The translations under genes and the position numbers were made by a program. Positions 52,920 through 63,764 of a stretch of DNA of 64,000 bases are shown piece by piece. This stretch comes from Candidatus Pantoea gossypiicola (GTDB lineage: Bacteria; Pseudomonadota; Gammaproteobacteria; Enterobacterales; Enterobacteriaceae). Where the stretch lies: assembly GCF_008632075.1 (NCBI RefSeq), contig NZ_VWVM01000011.1:99988-163987 (forward strand). The letters run 5' to 3'. The notes under the pieces are model-generated. The model saw nothing but the letters and a program-made list of their open reading frames with translations. It was not told the DNA's origin and ran no database searches. Positions within the stretch are counted from its first letter, which is position 1, and each line of letters begins with the position of its first letter.

Positions 52920-54464
52920 TTAACGAAACACGCTAATCGCTTCCACCAGCCGGTTAGCCTGATGGGTCATGCGACCTGAAGCCTCGGCGCTTTCTGTTAC
53001 GCGGGCGGCGTTCTGATGAGTGATGTCATCAAGATCTTCCACCGCTGAACTGACTTCACTGAGCGCGGTCGCCTGTTCAGCCGTAGCTGAACTGATCTGA
53101 GCGATCAGTGCGGTGACATTCTGCACCTGCGACACGATATCCTGCATCGTGCGGCCTGCCGCGCTGGCGTGCTCATTGCCCGATTGAACGCGGCTGGCAC
53201 TGGTTTCGACCAGCATTTTGATTTCGCTGGCGGCTTTGGCGCTGCGCTGAGCCAGGCTGCGGACTTCACCCGCCACCACGGCAAAGCCTTTGCCCTGCTC
53301 ACCGGCCCGCGCCGCTTCCACGGCGGCATTCAGCGCCAGAATATTGGTCTGGAAGGCAATGCCATCGATGACGCTGGTAATATTGGCGATCCGTTTTGAA
53401 CTGTCGGCAATTTCGCCCATCATGCCCATCATCTCACTCATCACCTCCCCACCTTTGCTGGCAGCGTGGCTGGTGCTGGCTGAGAGACTATTCGCCTCGT
53501 GCGCGGTTTCGGTATTGCTCTTCACTGTGGCGGTCATTTCATTCATGGTGGCCGCGGTCTGCTGCACGTTGGCCGCGGCCTGTTCGGTACGGCGACTGAG
53601 TTCGTTGTTGCTGCGGGCGATGGCGTCGCTGGCGCTCAGCACATTGATCGCCTGTCCGCTGACATCATCCACCAGCCAGCGGAACATCAATCCGAGCTGA
53701 CCGATAGCGCGCAGCGTGACACCGACCTCATCAACGCGATCCATCTGCTCAACTTTGTGACTCGCACCAGTCGCCACGCTCAGCGCCTGCTTACACATCC
53801 GCTCGATAGGGCGTGAAATCTGCTGCTCCAGCCACAGACTGCTCAGTGTGAGTAGCGCCGCCATACCTGCGGCAAAGCCGGCCAGTGCTGCGTGCGTCAT
53901 ACCCAGCGCCCAGACACCTGCCACCGAGAGGGGCAGTAATGCCAGCAGCGTACTGCGGATCCGCCAGCGCAGGGGCAGCATTTTCAGAATGGAGGCGGGA
54001 CGACGCCAGCCGCTGCGAACCAGCAGGCCTTTGTGAAAACGTCGCCCTCTGGACCGGCCTTCACGAAAATCCTGATAGAGCGCTTCGGTCTGACGGACTT
54101 CCTCTGCCGTGGGTTTGGTGCGTACTGACATATAGCCCTGCACTTTACCGTCGCGCACCACCGGAATGGCATTAGCCCGCACCCAGTAGTGATCGCCATT
54201 TTTACGGCGGTTCTTAACCAGCGCGGTCCAGGGTTCACCCTGTTTCAGCGTCGCCCACATATCAGCAAACGCTTCTGGTGGCATATCGGGATGACGCACC
54301 ATGTTATGCGGCTGGCCGTTAATCTCTTCGGCAGAGAATCCACTCGCTTCGATGAAGGCGTCGTTGGCATAAGTGATGTGGCTGTTGAGATCGGTGGTCG
54401 ACATGAGTGTCGCATGCTCGTCAAACTGATATTCACGCTGAGAGACAGGCTGGTTGTTACGCAT
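52920..54464 (-). CDS. aer: Aerotaxis/energy receptor Aer (PAS-HAMP-MCP)
   Basis: 514 residues from the ATG at 54464. The N-terminal PAS domain (about 15-120) is almost as in E. coli Aer: [75 protein letters not shown]. This domain binds FAD. A hydrophobic anchor (about 165-205), a HAMP segment, and the MCP signalling hairpin ([29 protein letters not shown]) follow. It steers swimming toward favourable oxygen or redox conditions. No other chemotaxis genes are in the window. Confidence 0.9.
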   Translation of the reverse strand: MRNNQPVSQREYQFDEHATLMSTTDLNSHITYANDAFIEASGFSAEEINGQPHNMVRHPDMPPEAFADMWATLKQGEPWTALVKNRRKNGDHYWVRANAIPVVRDGKVQGYMSVRTKPTAEEVRQTEALYQDFREGRSRGRRFHKGLLVRSGWRRPASILKMLPLRWRIRSTLLALLPLSVAGVWALGMTHAALAGFAAGMAALLTLSSLWLEQQISRPIERMCKQALSVATGASHKVEQMDRVDEVGVTLRAIGQLGLMFRWLVDDVSGQAINVLSASDAIARSNNELSRRTEQAAANVQQTAATMNEMTATVKSNTETAHEANSLSASTSHAASKGGEVMSEMMGMMGEIADSSKRIANITSVIDGIAFQTNILALNAAVEAARAGEQGKGFAVVAGEVRSLAQRSAKAASEIKMLVETSASRVQSGNEHASAAGRTMQDIVSQVQNVTALIAQISSATAEQATALSEVSSAVEDLDDITHQNAARVTESAEASGRMTHQANRLVEAISVFR

Positions 54465-54611
54465 CAAAAGTCCTTGAAGACCCGACGTCCTGCACGTGAC
54501 AGTCTGCGTGCCAGCGTGAAAACTGTGGGCTGAGAAATAACGATTACCTTTTTTTATGTTTTCGGCATGCGTCCGCCTACTCTTTAGCGATTAAGTTAAA
54601 TTACTGGCAAT

Positions 54612-54638
54612 AAAAAGCCGCTTTGCAGCGGCTTTCAC
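54612..54638 (-). terminator. Terminator of murQP
   Basis: Stem AAAGCCGCT/AGCGGCTTT with TTGC loop; on the minus strand it is followed by UUATT. It lies about 55 bases after the murP stop. Confidence 0.7.
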
Positions 54639-54691
54639 ATTTTTGGGTGATTATTCATCCGTTAGCCGGATTTCAGAATTCCGGCAGCCAG

Positions 54692-56122
54692 TCAGCTGAG
54701 GTCAACATTCCGGGTGCCAAACCACCAGGTCAGCAGGAATCCGCCGACCCAGGCCACGATCAGCCCAGCCAGGTAAACCGCCATACCGGCGAAGATCCCC
54801 TGGCTGGAGGTCATCAGCGGCAGCGTGACCAGCCCGGAAGGGCCGAATACCGTATTCATCCCAACCGGCAAACCCAGCCATGCTACCAGCCCGATAAAGA
54901 AACCGCCCAGCGCCCCGCCACCGCAGGCGGTGATAAAGGGTTTGAGGCGCGGCAGCGTGACGCCATAAATGAGTGGTTCTCCGACGCCCAGCAGGCCCGG
55001 CACGATAGCCCCTTTAATCTGTGCCCGCAGCAGCGCCCCTTTTTCTGCTTTGCACCACAGTGCCAATGATGCGCCGACCTGACCTGCGCCCGCCATCGCC
55101 AGAATCGGGAACAGCGAGTTAAAACCCTGCGTTTCCATCAGCGCAAAGTAGACCGGAATAAAGCCCTGATGGATGCCGAACATCACCGCGATCAGGAACA
55201 GCCCAGCCAGCAGCGCACAGCCAAAGGGATTGTTATTGAGGTGGATAAACAGCCACGACATCCCCTTAAACAGTTCACCACCCAGCGGCATGATCAGCAG
55301 ATAGGTGATGGCCCCGGTAATCACCAGCGTAAATAGCGAAGTCAGGATCATATCAAGGTTGTCGGGAATGATTTTGCGCAGCTGTTTCTCAATCCACGCC
55401 CCGATAATCGCTGCCATCAGCACGCCGATAATGTTGCCGCGCGGGTCGATCGTCAGGCCAAAGAAGCTCTCCATGCCGCTGTAGTAGCCGGTGGTGGCCG
55501 TGGGCACATAGCCGAGCACAAACAGCGAAGCGATGATGGCACCATTGACTCCGCTGCCGCCAAAGGCTTTTTGCGCATTGTAGCCAATCAGGATGCTGAG
55601 AAAGGTAAACAGCCCTTTGCCGAACACTTTCATGTACGCCACGGTGTGCAGCAGCCAGGGCGCGTGGTCGCCGGGCACATTAAGGTGGAGGCTCTGCTCA
55701 ATCAGCGTGGCAAAGCCCAGCAGCAGTCCCGCGCCGATGAAGCCTGGGATCAGCGGGGTGAAGATAGTGGCGAAGCGCGACAGAAACTGATGCACGCCGC
55801 TGGTCTGCTTCGCTTTGAGCTGCTGCTTCTGCTGCGCTGCCAGCTGGCTGAGTTCTGCTGTTCCGCCCTCTGTCAGCAGGCTCTGCATCCCCTCGGCGGC
55901 GGTTTGCGCTTTGCCTGGCCCCAGGACAATCTGTAACTGCGCCTCGCTGTCGATTACACCCAGCACGCCCGGCAGGCTTTTTAATCCTGTCAGATCAGCC
56001 TGTTCCGGCTGATTCAGTGTCAGGCGGAGCCGTGTCATACAGTGACCACAGGCCGCGATATTTTGCGGGCCACCGACCGCCTGCAGGATGTCACGCAACA
56101 GTGCCTCGGTGATTTTCGCCAT
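54692..56122 (-). CDS. murP: PTS N-acetylmuramic acid transporter, EIIBC component
   Basis: 476 residues. The N-terminal EIIB domain (1-85) carries the phospho-cysteine in CGHCMTRLR (Cys28). The C-terminal EIIC domain (about 110-476) has ten or so helices with [30 protein letters not shown] and the substrate loop [19 protein letters not shown]. It has no EIIA domain; MurP of E. coli uses the glucose EIIA (Crr). It imports MurNAc as MurNAc-6-phosphate for MurQ. Start and stop overlap by one base with murQ. Confidence 0.9.
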   Translation of the reverse strand: MAKITEALLRDILQAVGGPQNIAACGHCMTRLRLTLNQPEQADLTGLKSLPGVLGVIDSEAQLQIVLGPGKAQTAAEGMQSLLTEGGTAELSQLAAQQKQQLKAKQTSGVHQFLSRFATIFTPLIPGFIGAGLLLGFATLIEQSLHLNVPGDHAPWLLHTVAYMKVFGKGLFTFLSILIGYNAQKAFGGSGVNGAIIASLFVLGYVPTATTGYYSGMESFFGLTIDPRGNIIGVLMAAIIGAWIEKQLRKIIPDNLDMILTSLFTLVITGAITYLLIMPLGGELFKGMSWLFIHLNNNPFGCALLAGLFLIAVMFGIHQGFIPVYFALMETQGFNSLFPILAMAGAGQVGASLALWCKAEKGALLRAQIKGAIVPGLLGVGEPLIYGVTLPRLKPFITACGGGALGGFFIGLVAWLGLPVGMNTVFGPSGLVTLPLMTSSQGIFAGMAVYLAGLIVAWVGGFLLTWWFGTRNVDLS

Positions 56123-57033
56123 TAGCGTGCTCCCGCTGCCTGCAGAGCCTGGCGGATAAAGCCCTGATGCTGACTGAGCAGCGCTTTCGCCTCATCGGCG
56201 GCCAGGTCAGCCAGCACCATCAGGATCGCGGTTTTGCAGTGTCCGCCACAGGCGGTGAGCGCGGCGCTGGCGGTCGCGTCATCACAGTCCGTTGCCTGCA
56301 TGACGATGTTGACCTGGCGCTGCACCAGTTTCTGATTAGTGGCTTCCACATCAACCATCAGGTTGCCGTAGACTTTTCCGCTGCGGATCATCGAGCCGGT
56401 GGTGAGCATGTTGAGCACCAGTTTTTGCGCGGTGCCCGCTTTCATGCGGGAGGAACCGGTGACCACTTCCGGGCCGACCACCGGCGTGAGCGCAATCGCG
56501 GCAACCTGCGACATGGCGCTGCCGGGATTACAGGTGAGCGACACGGTGGTTGCGCCAAGCTCGTTAGCGTAAGCCAGCGCGCCCAGCACATAAGGTGTGC
56601 GGCCGCTGGCGGCGATACCGACCAGCACATCGTGGCGGCTGAAGTGAATATCTTTCAGATCCTGCGCGCCCTGCTCCCGGTTATCTTCGGCATTTTCCAC
56701 CGCCTGGAGTATGGCGGTATGGCCGCCGGCAATCAGGCCGATGACCTGTTCGCGGGGTGTGCCAAAGGTGGGCGGGCATTCGCTGGCATCCAGGATGCCC
56801 AGCCGCCCGGAGGTGCCCGCACCGCAATAGATTAATCGCCCACCTGCCTTAAACGCAGCGCAGATGGCGTCAACGGCGGCAGCGATCTGCGGCACGATGG
56901 CCTCAACCGCCAGCGCCACCTTTTTATCTTCATCATTAATGACGCGCAGCATCGCTTCGGTGGAGAGTTCATCAATGTTCTGGCTGGCCGGATTGCGGCC
57001 TTCGGTGATCATCTGGCTGAGGTCGAGTTTCAT
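56122..57033 (-). CDS. murQ: N-acetylmuramic acid 6-phosphate etherase
   Basis: 303 residues of the SIS family. [23 protein letters not shown] at about 70-91 binds the sugar phosphate and contains the Glu used as catalytic base in E. coli (Glu83); [12 protein letters not shown] and [20 protein letters not shown] are further MurQ signatures. It splits the lactyl ether of MurNAc-6-phosphate to give GlcNAc-6-phosphate and D-lactate, in cell-wall recycling. It is first in the murQP operon. The regulator gene murR, divergent from murQ in E. coli, is not present here. Confidence 0.95.
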   Translation of the reverse strand: MKLDLSQMITEGRNPASQNIDELSTEAMLRVINDEDKKVALAVEAIVPQIAAAVDAICAAFKAGGRLIYCGAGTSGRLGILDASECPPTFGTPREQVIGLIAGGHTAILQAVENAEDNREQGAQDLKDIHFSRHDVLVGIAASGRTPYVLGALAYANELGATTVSLTCNPGSAMSQVAAIALTPVVGPEVVTGSSRMKAGTAQKLVLNMLTTGSMIRSGKVYGNLMVDVEATNQKLVQRQVNIVMQATDCDDATASAALTACGGHCKTAILMVLADLAADEAKALLSQHQGFIRQALQAAGAR

Positions 57034-57250
57034 GGCGGGCTCCGTTAAGGAATAAATTATTCAAATTAACAAATATCATAACGAATGATTAATTCATTGG
57101 GTGAGATCTTTTTTCAATGGATGTGGGGTGAGTCATGTTGCAGGGAGTGGGCTGAATGAGTGATATCGGGCATTCGGCACTTGATCACTGCGCATTCCGG
57201 TCTGGGCGCAGGGTGTGTGAGTAGTGTTGCTGGGAAATCGGAGCCGGTCA
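57034..57250. promoter_or_regulatory. murQ upstream region with candidate operator
   Basis: AATGATTAATTCATT (57084-57098) is a 15-base near-palindrome (13 of 15 positions) about 50 bases before the murQ start and may be an operator. No murR-like ORF is found in the 650-base gap to gltP. Confidence 0.35.
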
Positions 57251-57350
57251 GAAAAGGTTCACCTGATCGTAAAGACGCATTCGTCATCCATGACGCTCGG
57301 CCCACGCCGTCCCTGGCGTGGGACGCTTTACTCTTCAGGTGAACCTTTTC
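57251..57350. repeat. 100-bp cruciform-like element with 16-bp terminal inverted repeats
   Basis: GAAAAGGTTCACCTGA (57251-57266) and its exact complement (57335-57350) bound the element. Inside, GTAAAG/CTTTAC continue the stem and two further hairpins sit in the loop: GACG/CGTC near 57273-57284 and CCCACGCC-GTCCCT-GGCGTGGG (57301-57322). No ORF is supported. It could be a transcribed structured RNA, a REP/BIME-like or MITE-like element. It is followed closely by a copy of the 78-bp repeat. Confidence 0.75.
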
Positions 57351-57426
57351 TTCCCTCAGGCTGTTTTACTGCTGTTCGAACAAGTGTGGCGAATAAACAT
57401 GAATAGCGGAGTAAAGCGTCCGCCGC

Positions 57427-57510
57427 ATGGACAAAAACGCCTGGAGCGTTTTTGAACAACGTAAAGCGCTGGCCCGCTTGCGGGCGAGCCTCATGGATGA
57501 GGCGAGTAAC
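57427..57510 (+). repeat. Single copy of the 78-bp repeat family
   Basis: The stretch with GGACAAAAACGCC, GGAGCGTTTTTGAACAACG, GGCCCGCTTGCGGGCG and CCTCATGGATGAGG follows the same order as the units at 23853-24157, with base changes that largely keep the hairpins paired (GCCCGC-TT-GCGGGC; CCTCATGGATGAGG). This makes it a dispersed family rather than a local duplication. The sequence after it (57511-57600) has two more inverted pairs, including TTTGTGCC/GGCACAAA. Confidence 0.75.
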
Positions 57511-57639
57511 CGGCGGCCGAGGCTCAGGGACGGGTTTACGCCGACTTTACGCAGCCCGTCTTTGTGCCCGACTGAACGGCACAAAGGCTGATCTTTCATT
57601 TCTGCTCTATTGACCAGGTAAGAACTAAGCCACACCAAC

Positions 57640-57668
57640 AAAAAAGGCCCAACTTTCGTTGAGCCCTT
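57640..57668 (-). terminator. Terminator of gltP
   Basis: On the minus strand GGCTCAAC-GAAA-GTTGGGCC (one G-U pair) is followed by six U. It lies 20 bases after the gltP stop. Confidence 0.85.
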
Positions 57669-57687
57669 CTTTACGCTAACGCTGTTC

Positions 57688-58989
57688 TCAGCTTGCGGTC
57701 TGCGTCCGCAACTGCAGCTCATACGCTTTCGCCTGTTCGGCGTCGAACTGGTTTTCCCAGCGGGCAATCACCAGGACAGCCAGCGCGTTACCGACCACGT
57801 TCAGCGCGGTACGCGCCATATCCATAATGCGGTCAACACCGGCGATAAATGCCAGACCTTCCAGCGGAATGCCGACGCTGCCCAGCGTAGCCAGCAGCAC
57901 CACGAAGGATACGCCCGGCACGCCAGCGATCCCTTTCGAGGTCACCATCAGCGTCAGGACCAGCACAATCTCATCGGTCAGCGACAGGTCAATGCCATAC
58001 AGCTGCGCAATAAAGATCGCCGCGATACTCTGATACAGCGTTGACCCGTCCAGGTTAAATGAATAACCGGTCGGCACCACAAAACTGGTGATCGCTTTCG
58101 GCGCGCCGTAGGCTTCCATCTTCTCCATGATGCGCGGTAACACGGTTTCCGAGCTGGACGTGGAGTAAGAGAGAATCAGCTCATCTTTCAGAATACGCAT
58201 CAGCGTGGTGATGCGCAGCTTACAGAAGCGCGCGACCCCGCCCAGCACCACAAAGGCGAAGAACAGAATCGCCGCATAAACCAGCAGCACCAGCTTAGCC
58301 AGCGGCCACAGCGAGGCAAAACCGAAGTTAGCTATCGTCACCGCGATTAGCGCGAACACACCGACCGGCGCATAACGCATGATCATGTGCGTTACTTTAA
58401 ACATCGCTTCAGAGATGCCACGGAACAGGTTCACCAGCGGATCGCGCTGTTCTGACGGCAGGGACGACAGGCCTAAGCCAAACAGCACCGAGAAAAAGAT
58501 AATCGGCAGCATGTCGCCTTTCGCCATAGAGGCGAAAATATTCTGCGGGATCAGCGACAGAATGGTGGTTACCAGGCTGTGCGGACCGCCCTGTACCTCT
58601 GCCGTGGTCGCTTCATATTTAGAGATGTCCACCGTTGCCAGCGTTGACATATCAATGCCGGTGCCGGGTTGAAATACGTTGGCCAGCGTAATACCGACCA
58701 CAATGGCAATGGTGGTGATCACTTCAAAGTAGAGAATTGTTTTGACGCCGATGCGTCCCAGCTTCTTTGCATCACCCACGCCAGCGATGCCGACAATCAG
58801 GGATGAAATCACAATCGGTACCACAATCATCTTGATAAGATGAATAAAGATATCGCCTGCAGGACTGAGAATGTTGGTGACTAACCATTCACGATTGTCT
58901 GGCTGATTATGCAACACAGCACCCACAACGATGCCGAGCACCAGGGCTGTCAGAATCTGCCAGGCCAGGCTGATTTTAAAACCTTTCAT
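57688..58989 (-). CDS. gltP: Glutamate/aspartate:proton symporter GltP
   Basis: 433 residues and close to E. coli GltP along its length: SLAWQILTALVLGIVVGAVL, LSPAGDIFIHLIKMIVVPIV, TSSSETVLPRIMEKMEAYG (the serine-rich re-entrant loop), FVVPTGYSFNLDGSTLYQSIA and LTLMVTSKGIAGVPGVSFVVL. A DAACS-family inner-membrane trimer that imports glutamate and aspartate with protons. In E. coli it lies near acs but separated by the nrf genes; here gltP and acs are direct, divergent neighbours. Confidence 0.94.
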   Translation of the reverse strand: MKGFKISLAWQILTALVLGIVVGAVLHNQPDNREWLVTNILSPAGDIFIHLIKMIVVPIVISSLIVGIAGVGDAKKLGRIGVKTILYFEVITTIAIVVGITLANVFQPGTGIDMSTLATVDISKYEATTAEVQGGPHSLVTTILSLIPQNIFASMAKGDMLPIIFFSVLFGLGLSSLPSEQRDPLVNLFRGISEAMFKVTHMIMRYAPVGVFALIAVTIANFGFASLWPLAKLVLLVYAAILFFAFVVLGGVARFCKLRITTLMRILKDELILSYSTSSSETVLPRIMEKMEAYGAPKAITSFVVPTGYSFNLDGSTLYQSIAAIFIAQLYGIDLSLTDEIVLVLTLMVTSKGIAGVPGVSFVVLLATLGSVGIPLEGLAFIAGVDRIMDMARTALNVVGNALAVLVIARWENQFDAEQAKAYELQLRTQTAS

Positions 58990-59574
58990 AACGCGTAATT
59001 TCCTCAGTCAAAACCCGTTTCTCTCTACTGCGAAGGTGCAGAAGACAATACACACAGGGAGTGAGCAAAAAGCCCGGTAAATTAGAGGGTGTTTAGAAAC
59101 AGCGCCTCGTATGAAAATCTGATGATTCCCATACCCATTTTCAGACGCGGTCTGAGTTGATACCTGCAGAACAGGGGCGAGATAAGTACCATTTTCACTG
59201 TGGTAAATGCAACCCCTGGCGGATCCGATTAAAAGTTAGCCACCTGAGTAGCATAAAGTGCTGCCAGCACTAAAAATCCCTAACCTGCTGTTATGAAAAG
59301 TAATACTTAGATGAATTTACGCATAGCTATGCAGAGTGGGTTAAAAACTCGCCAGGCGCGTTTGCTTGCTTTGTATCCAGCACAATCCCAAATGATACCC
59401 CTTCTTAATTTCCCCTGGCCGCCAGAGAGTTAACCGGAAATATCAGAACGGCTTCACGCTTCTCCCTAAGAGGTTTATCTCGTGATCTGTGGCGCAAAAA
59501 AGAAACAAAGCTATGGCGCAGGCTTCAATTAACCATTGATTGACATATCATTAACATCTTCAAGGAGATCCGCC
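58990..59574. promoter_or_regulatory. Divergent promoter region of gltP and acs
   Basis: 585 bases without a supportable gene. CGTGA-TCTGTG-GCGCA at 59481-59496 matches 7 of 10 CRP half-site bases and lies about 80 bases before the acs start, in keeping with CRP-dependent acs in E. coli; this is weak. No further hairpin with a U run or palindrome stood out. Confidence 0.35.
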
Positions 59575-61530
59575 ATGAGCCAAATACACAAACATCCCGT
59601 TCCAGAGAACATTGCAGCAAACGCCCTGATTACGGCTGAACAGTACCAGGCGATGTATCAGCAATCTGTCGACGATCCAGACAGTTTCTGGGGCGAACAG
59701 GGTAAAATCCTTGACTGGATTAAACCTTACAGCAAGGTGAAAAACTGCTCATTTGCGCCAGGTAACATTAACATTCGCTGGTACGAAGATGGCACGCTCA
59801 ACCTGGCGGCAAACTGCCTTGACCGTCATTTAGCGACGCGCGGCGATCACCCGGCGATTATCTGGGAAGGCGACGACGCCAGCGAAAGTAAAACGCTGAC
59901 CTTCCGCCAGCTGCATACGGAAGTCTGTCGCTTCGCCAATGTGCTTGAGTTGCTGGAAGTAAAAAAAGGCGACGTGGTGGCGATCTACATGCCGATGGTG
60001 CCTGAAGCGGCGGTGGCAATGCTGGCCTGTGCGCGTATCGGTGCCGTTCACTCTGTGATTTTTGGCGGCTTCTCACCGGAAGCGGTCGCTGGCCGCATCG
60101 TCGACTCCAGCGCCTCGCTGGTGATTACCGCCGATGAAGGGATCCGCGCCGGTCGCAGCATTCCGCTGAAGAAAAATGTCGATGATGCGTTAAAAAACCC
60201 GAATGTCACCAGCGTGAAAAACGTGGTGGTGTTCCAGCGCACCGGTAAAGATGTGGGCTGGGTTGAAGGCCGCGATCGGTGGTGGCATGACCTGATGCGG
60301 GACGCCAGCACCAATCACTCTGCAGCCGAAGTTGGCGCGGAAGATCCACTGTTTATCCTTTATACCTCCGGCTCTACAGGCAAGCCTAAAGGCGTACTGC
60401 ATACCACCGGCGGTTATCTGGTCTATGCCGCCACCACCTTTAAGTTCGTCTTTGATTACCATCAGGATGATATCTACTGGTGTACTGCCGATGTCGGCTG
60501 GGTAACGGGACACAGCTATCTGGTTTATGGCCCGCTGGCGTGCGGTGCCACCACGCTGATGTTTGAAGGGGTGCCGAACTGGCCCACGCCGAGCCGCATG
60601 GCGGAAGTGGTCGATAAACATAACGTCACCCTGCTCTATACCGCACCCACCGCCATCCGTGCGCTGATGGCGGAAGGCGATAAGGCTATTGAAGGTACCG
60701 ATCGCAGCAGCCTGCGCATTATGGGATCGGTCGGTGAGCCCATTAACCCGGAAGCCTGGGAGTGGTACTACAAAAAAATCGGCAACAGCCGTTGCCCGAT
60801 AGTGGATACCTGGTGGCAGACCGAAACCGGCGGCTTCATGATCACGCCATTGCCGGGTGCGACTGAGCTGAAAGCGGGTTCCGCCACCCGGCCGTTCTTT
60901 GGTGTGCAACCGGCACTGGTGGATAACGAAGGTCAGCCGCAGGAAGGTGCCTGTGAAGGCAATCTGGTGATCACCGAGTCCTGGCCAGGACAGGCGCGCA
61001 CCCTCTTTGGCGACCATGACCGTTTTGAGCAGACCTACTTCTCTACCTTTAAAAACGTCTACTTCAGTGGTGACGGTGCCCGTCGCGATGAAGATGGCTA
61101 CTACTGGATCACCGGACGTGTCGACGACGTGCTCAACGTCTCCGGTCACCGTCTTGGCACTGCCGAAATTGAATCGGCGCTGGTGTCGCATCCTAAAATT
61201 GCCGAAGCCGCCGTCGTCGGGATTCCGCACAGCATCAAAGGCCAGGCGATTTATGCCTATATCACGCTGAATCATGGCGAAGAGCCGTCGCCGGAGCTCT
61301 ATACCGAGGTGCGACAGTGGGTTCGCAAAGAGATCGGCCCGCTCGCCACGCCTGATGTGCTGCACTGGACCGACTCACTGCCGAAAACCCGCTCCGGCAA
61401 AATCATGCGGCGTATTCTGCGCAAAATTGCCACCGGCGATACCAGTAACCTGGGTGATACCTCGACCCTCGCCGATCCTGGCGTCGTCGAAAAACTGCTT
61501 GAGGAGAAACAGTCGATCAAAATGCCTTAA
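59575..61530 (+). CDS. acs: Acetyl-CoA synthetase
   Basis: 651 residues from the ATG at 59575 (AAGGAG 8 bases before it); the frame extends 39 bases upstream without family sequence. An adenylate-forming enzyme: [22 protein letters not shown] (ATP loop), [36 protein letters not shown], and the C-terminal [15 protein letters not shown] with the catalytic lysine that Pat acetylates in enterics. It converts acetate, ATP and CoA to acetyl-CoA for acetate scavenging. It heads the acs-yjcH-actP operon (140-base gap to yjcH). Confidence 0.96.
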   Translation: MSQIHKHPVPENIAANALITAEQYQAMYQQSVDDPDSFWGEQGKILDWIKPYSKVKNCSFAPGNINIRWYEDGTLNLAANCLDRHLATRGDHPAIIWEGDDASESKTLTFRQLHTEVCRFANVLELLEVKKGDVVAIYMPMVPEAAVAMLACARIGAVHSVIFGGFSPEAVAGRIVDSSASLVITADEGIRAGRSIPLKKNVDDALKNPNVTSVKNVVVFQRTGKDVGWVEGRDRWWHDLMRDASTNHSAAEVGAEDPLFILYTSGSTGKPKGVLHTTGGYLVYAATTFKFVFDYHQDDIYWCTADVGWVTGHSYLVYGPLACGATTLMFEGVPNWPTPSRMAEVVDKHNVTLLYTAPTAIRALMAEGDKAIEGTDRSSLRIMGSVGEPINPEAWEWYYKKIGNSRCPIVDTWWQTETGGFMITPLPGATELKAGSATRPFFGVQPALVDNEGQPQEGACEGNLVITESWPGQARTLFGDHDRFEQTYFSTFKNVYFSGDGARRDEDGYYWITGRVDDVLNVSGHRLGTAEIESALVSHPKIAEAAVVGIPHSIKGQAIYAYITLNHGEEPSPELYTEVRQWVRKEIGPLATPDVLHWTDSLPKTRSGKIMRRILRKIATGDTSNLGDTSTLADPGVVEKLLEEKQSIKMP

Positions 61531-61670
61531 GCGCACGCTGTCCGGCGGGAAGATCGCTTCCCGCCACACCCGCCCTACGCAGTCTGTTTCGCTAGTCACA
61601 AAAATTATAACCAGCTGAATCCGCGCCCTGTCGTGAGGTTCTCGCCTGCAAGCCCTCTGGAGAAAATGTG

Positions 61671-62000
61671 ATGAATGACGCCCTTTCGAATCAGGATGCA
61701 ATCAATCAGCAGATTGAACGTAATCCCCGTTTTCATGAGTTAGTCCGTAAGCGCCAGGCATTCGCGACGCTGCTGTCGCTGATCATGCTGGTGCTCTATG
61801 TTGGCTTTATCCTGCTGATTGCATTTGCACCGGGCTGGCTCGGCGCGCCGCTGCATGCCGGTACCAACGTCACCCGCGGTATCCCGATTGGTGTCGGGCT
61901 GATTGTGATGTCGTTTGTGCTGACCGGCGTCTATGTCTGGCGCGCCAACGGTGAGTTTGACCGTTTAACCAAAGCGATCCTCAGCGAGGTGAAATCATGA
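61671..62000 (+). CDS. yjcH: DUF485 inner-membrane protein YjcH
   Basis: 109 residues from the ATG at 61671; a GTG one codon earlier is possible. Two membrane helices (about 33-55 and 73-95). The sequence is near E. coli Yjc[42 protein letters not shown] and [33 protein letters not shown]. Its stop overlaps the actP start by 4 bases. It is thought to assist the ActP symporter, but its role is not defined. Confidence 0.93.
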   Translation: MNDALSNQDAINQQIERNPRFHELVRKRQAFATLLSLIMLVLYVGFILLIAFAPGWLGAPLHAGTNVTRGIPIGVGLIVMSFVLTGVYVWRANGEFDRLTKAILSEVKS

Positions 62001-63652
62001 CCCGTCTCACCTTGTGGCTGCTGGCCTTAATGTTGCCGTTTTCAGCGCTGGCCGCCGATGCAATCACCGGTGCGGTGCAGCGCCAGGCGACCAACTATCA
62101 GGCGATTATCATGTTTACGATTTTCGTCGGTGCCACGCTGGGGATTACGTACTGGGCGTCAAAGCGAACCCGTTCGCGTAACGACTACTACACCGCAGGC
62201 GGCAATATCACCGGCTTCCAGAATGGCCTGGCGATGGCGGGTGACTTCATGTCAGCGGCCTCGTTCCTGGGCATTTCAGCGCTGGTCTACACCTCCGGCT
62301 ATGACGGGCTGATTTACTCGCTCGGCTTCCTGGTCGGCTGGCCGATGATTCTGTTTTTAATCGCCGAGCGGCTGCGCAACCTGGGTCGCTATACCTTTGC
62401 CGATGTCGCCTCCTATCGTCTGAAGCAGATGCCGATCCGTACCCTGTCAGCCTGCGGTTCACTGGTGGTGGTGGCGCTCTACCTGATCGCCCAGATGGTG
62501 GGTGCCGGTAAACTCATCCAGCTGCTGTTCGGCCTGAACTACCATGTTGCGGTGATTCTGGTCGGCATTCTGATGGTGATGTATGTACTGTTTGGCGGCA
62601 TGCTGGCGACCACCTGGGTGCAGATCATCAAAGCAGTCCTGCTGCTATTTGGTGCCTCCTTTATGGCCATAATGGTGATGAAGGCGGCCAACTTCAGTTT
62701 TAATACGCTGTTCACCGAGGCGATGGCGGTCCATCCCAAAGGCATCGCGATTATGCAGCCTGGCGGGCTGGTCAAAGATCCTCTCTCGGCGCTGTCGCTG
62801 GGGCTGGGGTTGATGTTTGGTACGGCAGGTTTACCGCATATTCTGATGCGCTTCTTCACCGTCGCGGATGCCAAAGAGGCGCGTAAAAGCGTCTTCTGGG
62901 CCACCGGCTTTATGGGCTACTTCTACTTCCTGACCTTTATTATCGGCTTCGGTGCGATTCTGCTGGTGGGTGCGAACCCGGCCTTTAAAGATGCCAGCGG
63001 CGCGCTGATTGGCGGCACCAATATGGCGGCAGTGCATCTGGCTAACGCGGTCGGCGGCAGCACCTTCCTGGGCTTTATCTCTGCGGTTGCCTTCGCCACG
63101 ATTCTGGCGGTGGTCGCAGGCTTAACCCTGGCGGGCGCGTCGGCGGTGTCGCATGACCTCTACGCCAGCGTCTATCGTAAAGGTCAGGCAAGCGAAAAAG
63201 ATGAGCTGCGGGTCTCTAAAATCACCGTGCTGGCACTGGGCGTGGTGGCGATTGCGCTGGGTATTCTGTTTGAGAAGCAGAACATCGCCTTCATGGTCGG
63301 GCTGGCCTTCTCGATTGCGGCCAGCTGTAACTTCCCGATCATCCTGCTGTCGATGTACTGGTCAAAACTCACTACACGTGGCGCGATGGTGGGCGGCTGG
63401 CTCGGTCTGCTGACCGCGGTTATCCTGATGATCCTGGGCCCGACCGTGTGGGTACAGGTGCTGGGCAACGCCACGCCGATTTTCCCGTATGAGTATCCGG
63501 CGCTGTTCTCAATGGTGGTAGCCTTTGTCGGTATCTGGCTCTTCTCCATTACCGACCATTCGCAGCAGGGCGCAGAGGAGCGTTCACGCTTCCGCGCACA
63601 GTTTATTCGCTCGCAGACCGGTACCGGGATTGAACAGGGTAAAGCGCACTGA
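61997..63652 (+). CDS. actP: Cation/acetate symporter ActP
   Basis: 551 residues of the sodium:solute symporter family. A cleavable signal-like N-terminus ([17 protein letters not shown]) precedes about 13 helices. Key stretches are [58 protein letters not shown] and [20 protein letters not shown] (sodium-site helix). It imports acetate and related short acids for Acs. The ATGA overlap with yjcH shows coupling. A terminator lies 38 bases downstream. Confidence 0.95.
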   Translation: MTRLTLWLLALMLPFSALAADAITGAVQRQATNYQAIIMFTIFVGATLGITYWASKRTRSRNDYYTAGGNITGFQNGLAMAGDFMSAASFLGISALVYTSGYDGLIYSLGFLVGWPMILFLIAERLRNLGRYTFADVASYRLKQMPIRTLSACGSLVVVALYLIAQMVGAGKLIQLLFGLNYHVAVILVGILMVMYVLFGGMLATTWVQIIKAVLLLFGASFMAIMVMKAANFSFNTLFTEAMAVHPKGIAIMQPGGLVKDPLSALSLGLGLMFGTAGLPHILMRFFTVADAKEARKSVFWATGFMGYFYFLTFIIGFGAILLVGANPAFKDASGALIGGTNMAAVHLANAVGGSTFLGFISAVAFATILAVVAGLTLAGASAVSHDLYASVYRKGQASEKDELRVSKITVLALGVVAIALGILFEKQNIAFMVGLAFSIAASCNFPIILLSMYWSKLTTRGAMVGGWLGLLTAVILMILGPTVWVQVLGNATPIFPYEYPALFSMVVAFVGIWLFSITDHSQQGAEERSRFRAQFIRSQTGTGIEQGKAH

Positions 63653-63690
63653 TCGCCGTTTTTCATTCCTGACGATCGGACAGTAAAAAT

Positions 63691-63716
63691 CCGCCTTCAT
63701 AGAAGGCGGCTTTGTT
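63691..63716 (+). terminator. Terminator of the acs operon
   Basis: A perfect 8-bp stem CCGCCTTC/GAAGGCGG with ATA loop, then CTTTGTTTT. Confidence 0.8.
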
Positions 63717-63720
63717 TTCC

Positions 63721-63733
63721 GCCCCATAGGGGC
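63721..63733. mobile_element. Hairpin at the end of the IS200-type element
   Basis: GCCCC-ATA-GGGGC, 32 bases beyond the transposase stop. IS200/IS605 elements carry short subterminal hairpins recognised by their Y1 transposase, and this one lies where the right end should be. The exact cleavage point cannot be fixed. Confidence 0.5.
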
Positions 63734-63764
63734 GTACTAAGTTCGGACTCTTAGAGCCCTCTCT

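Noticed and set aside
59540..59568. TTGACA before acs as a -35 box
   Set aside because: The position where the -10 would fall is occupied by the ribosome binding site, leaving no room for a transcript start.
60190..61365. 391-codon minus-strand ORF
   Set aside because: Antisense to acs, whose identity is certain.
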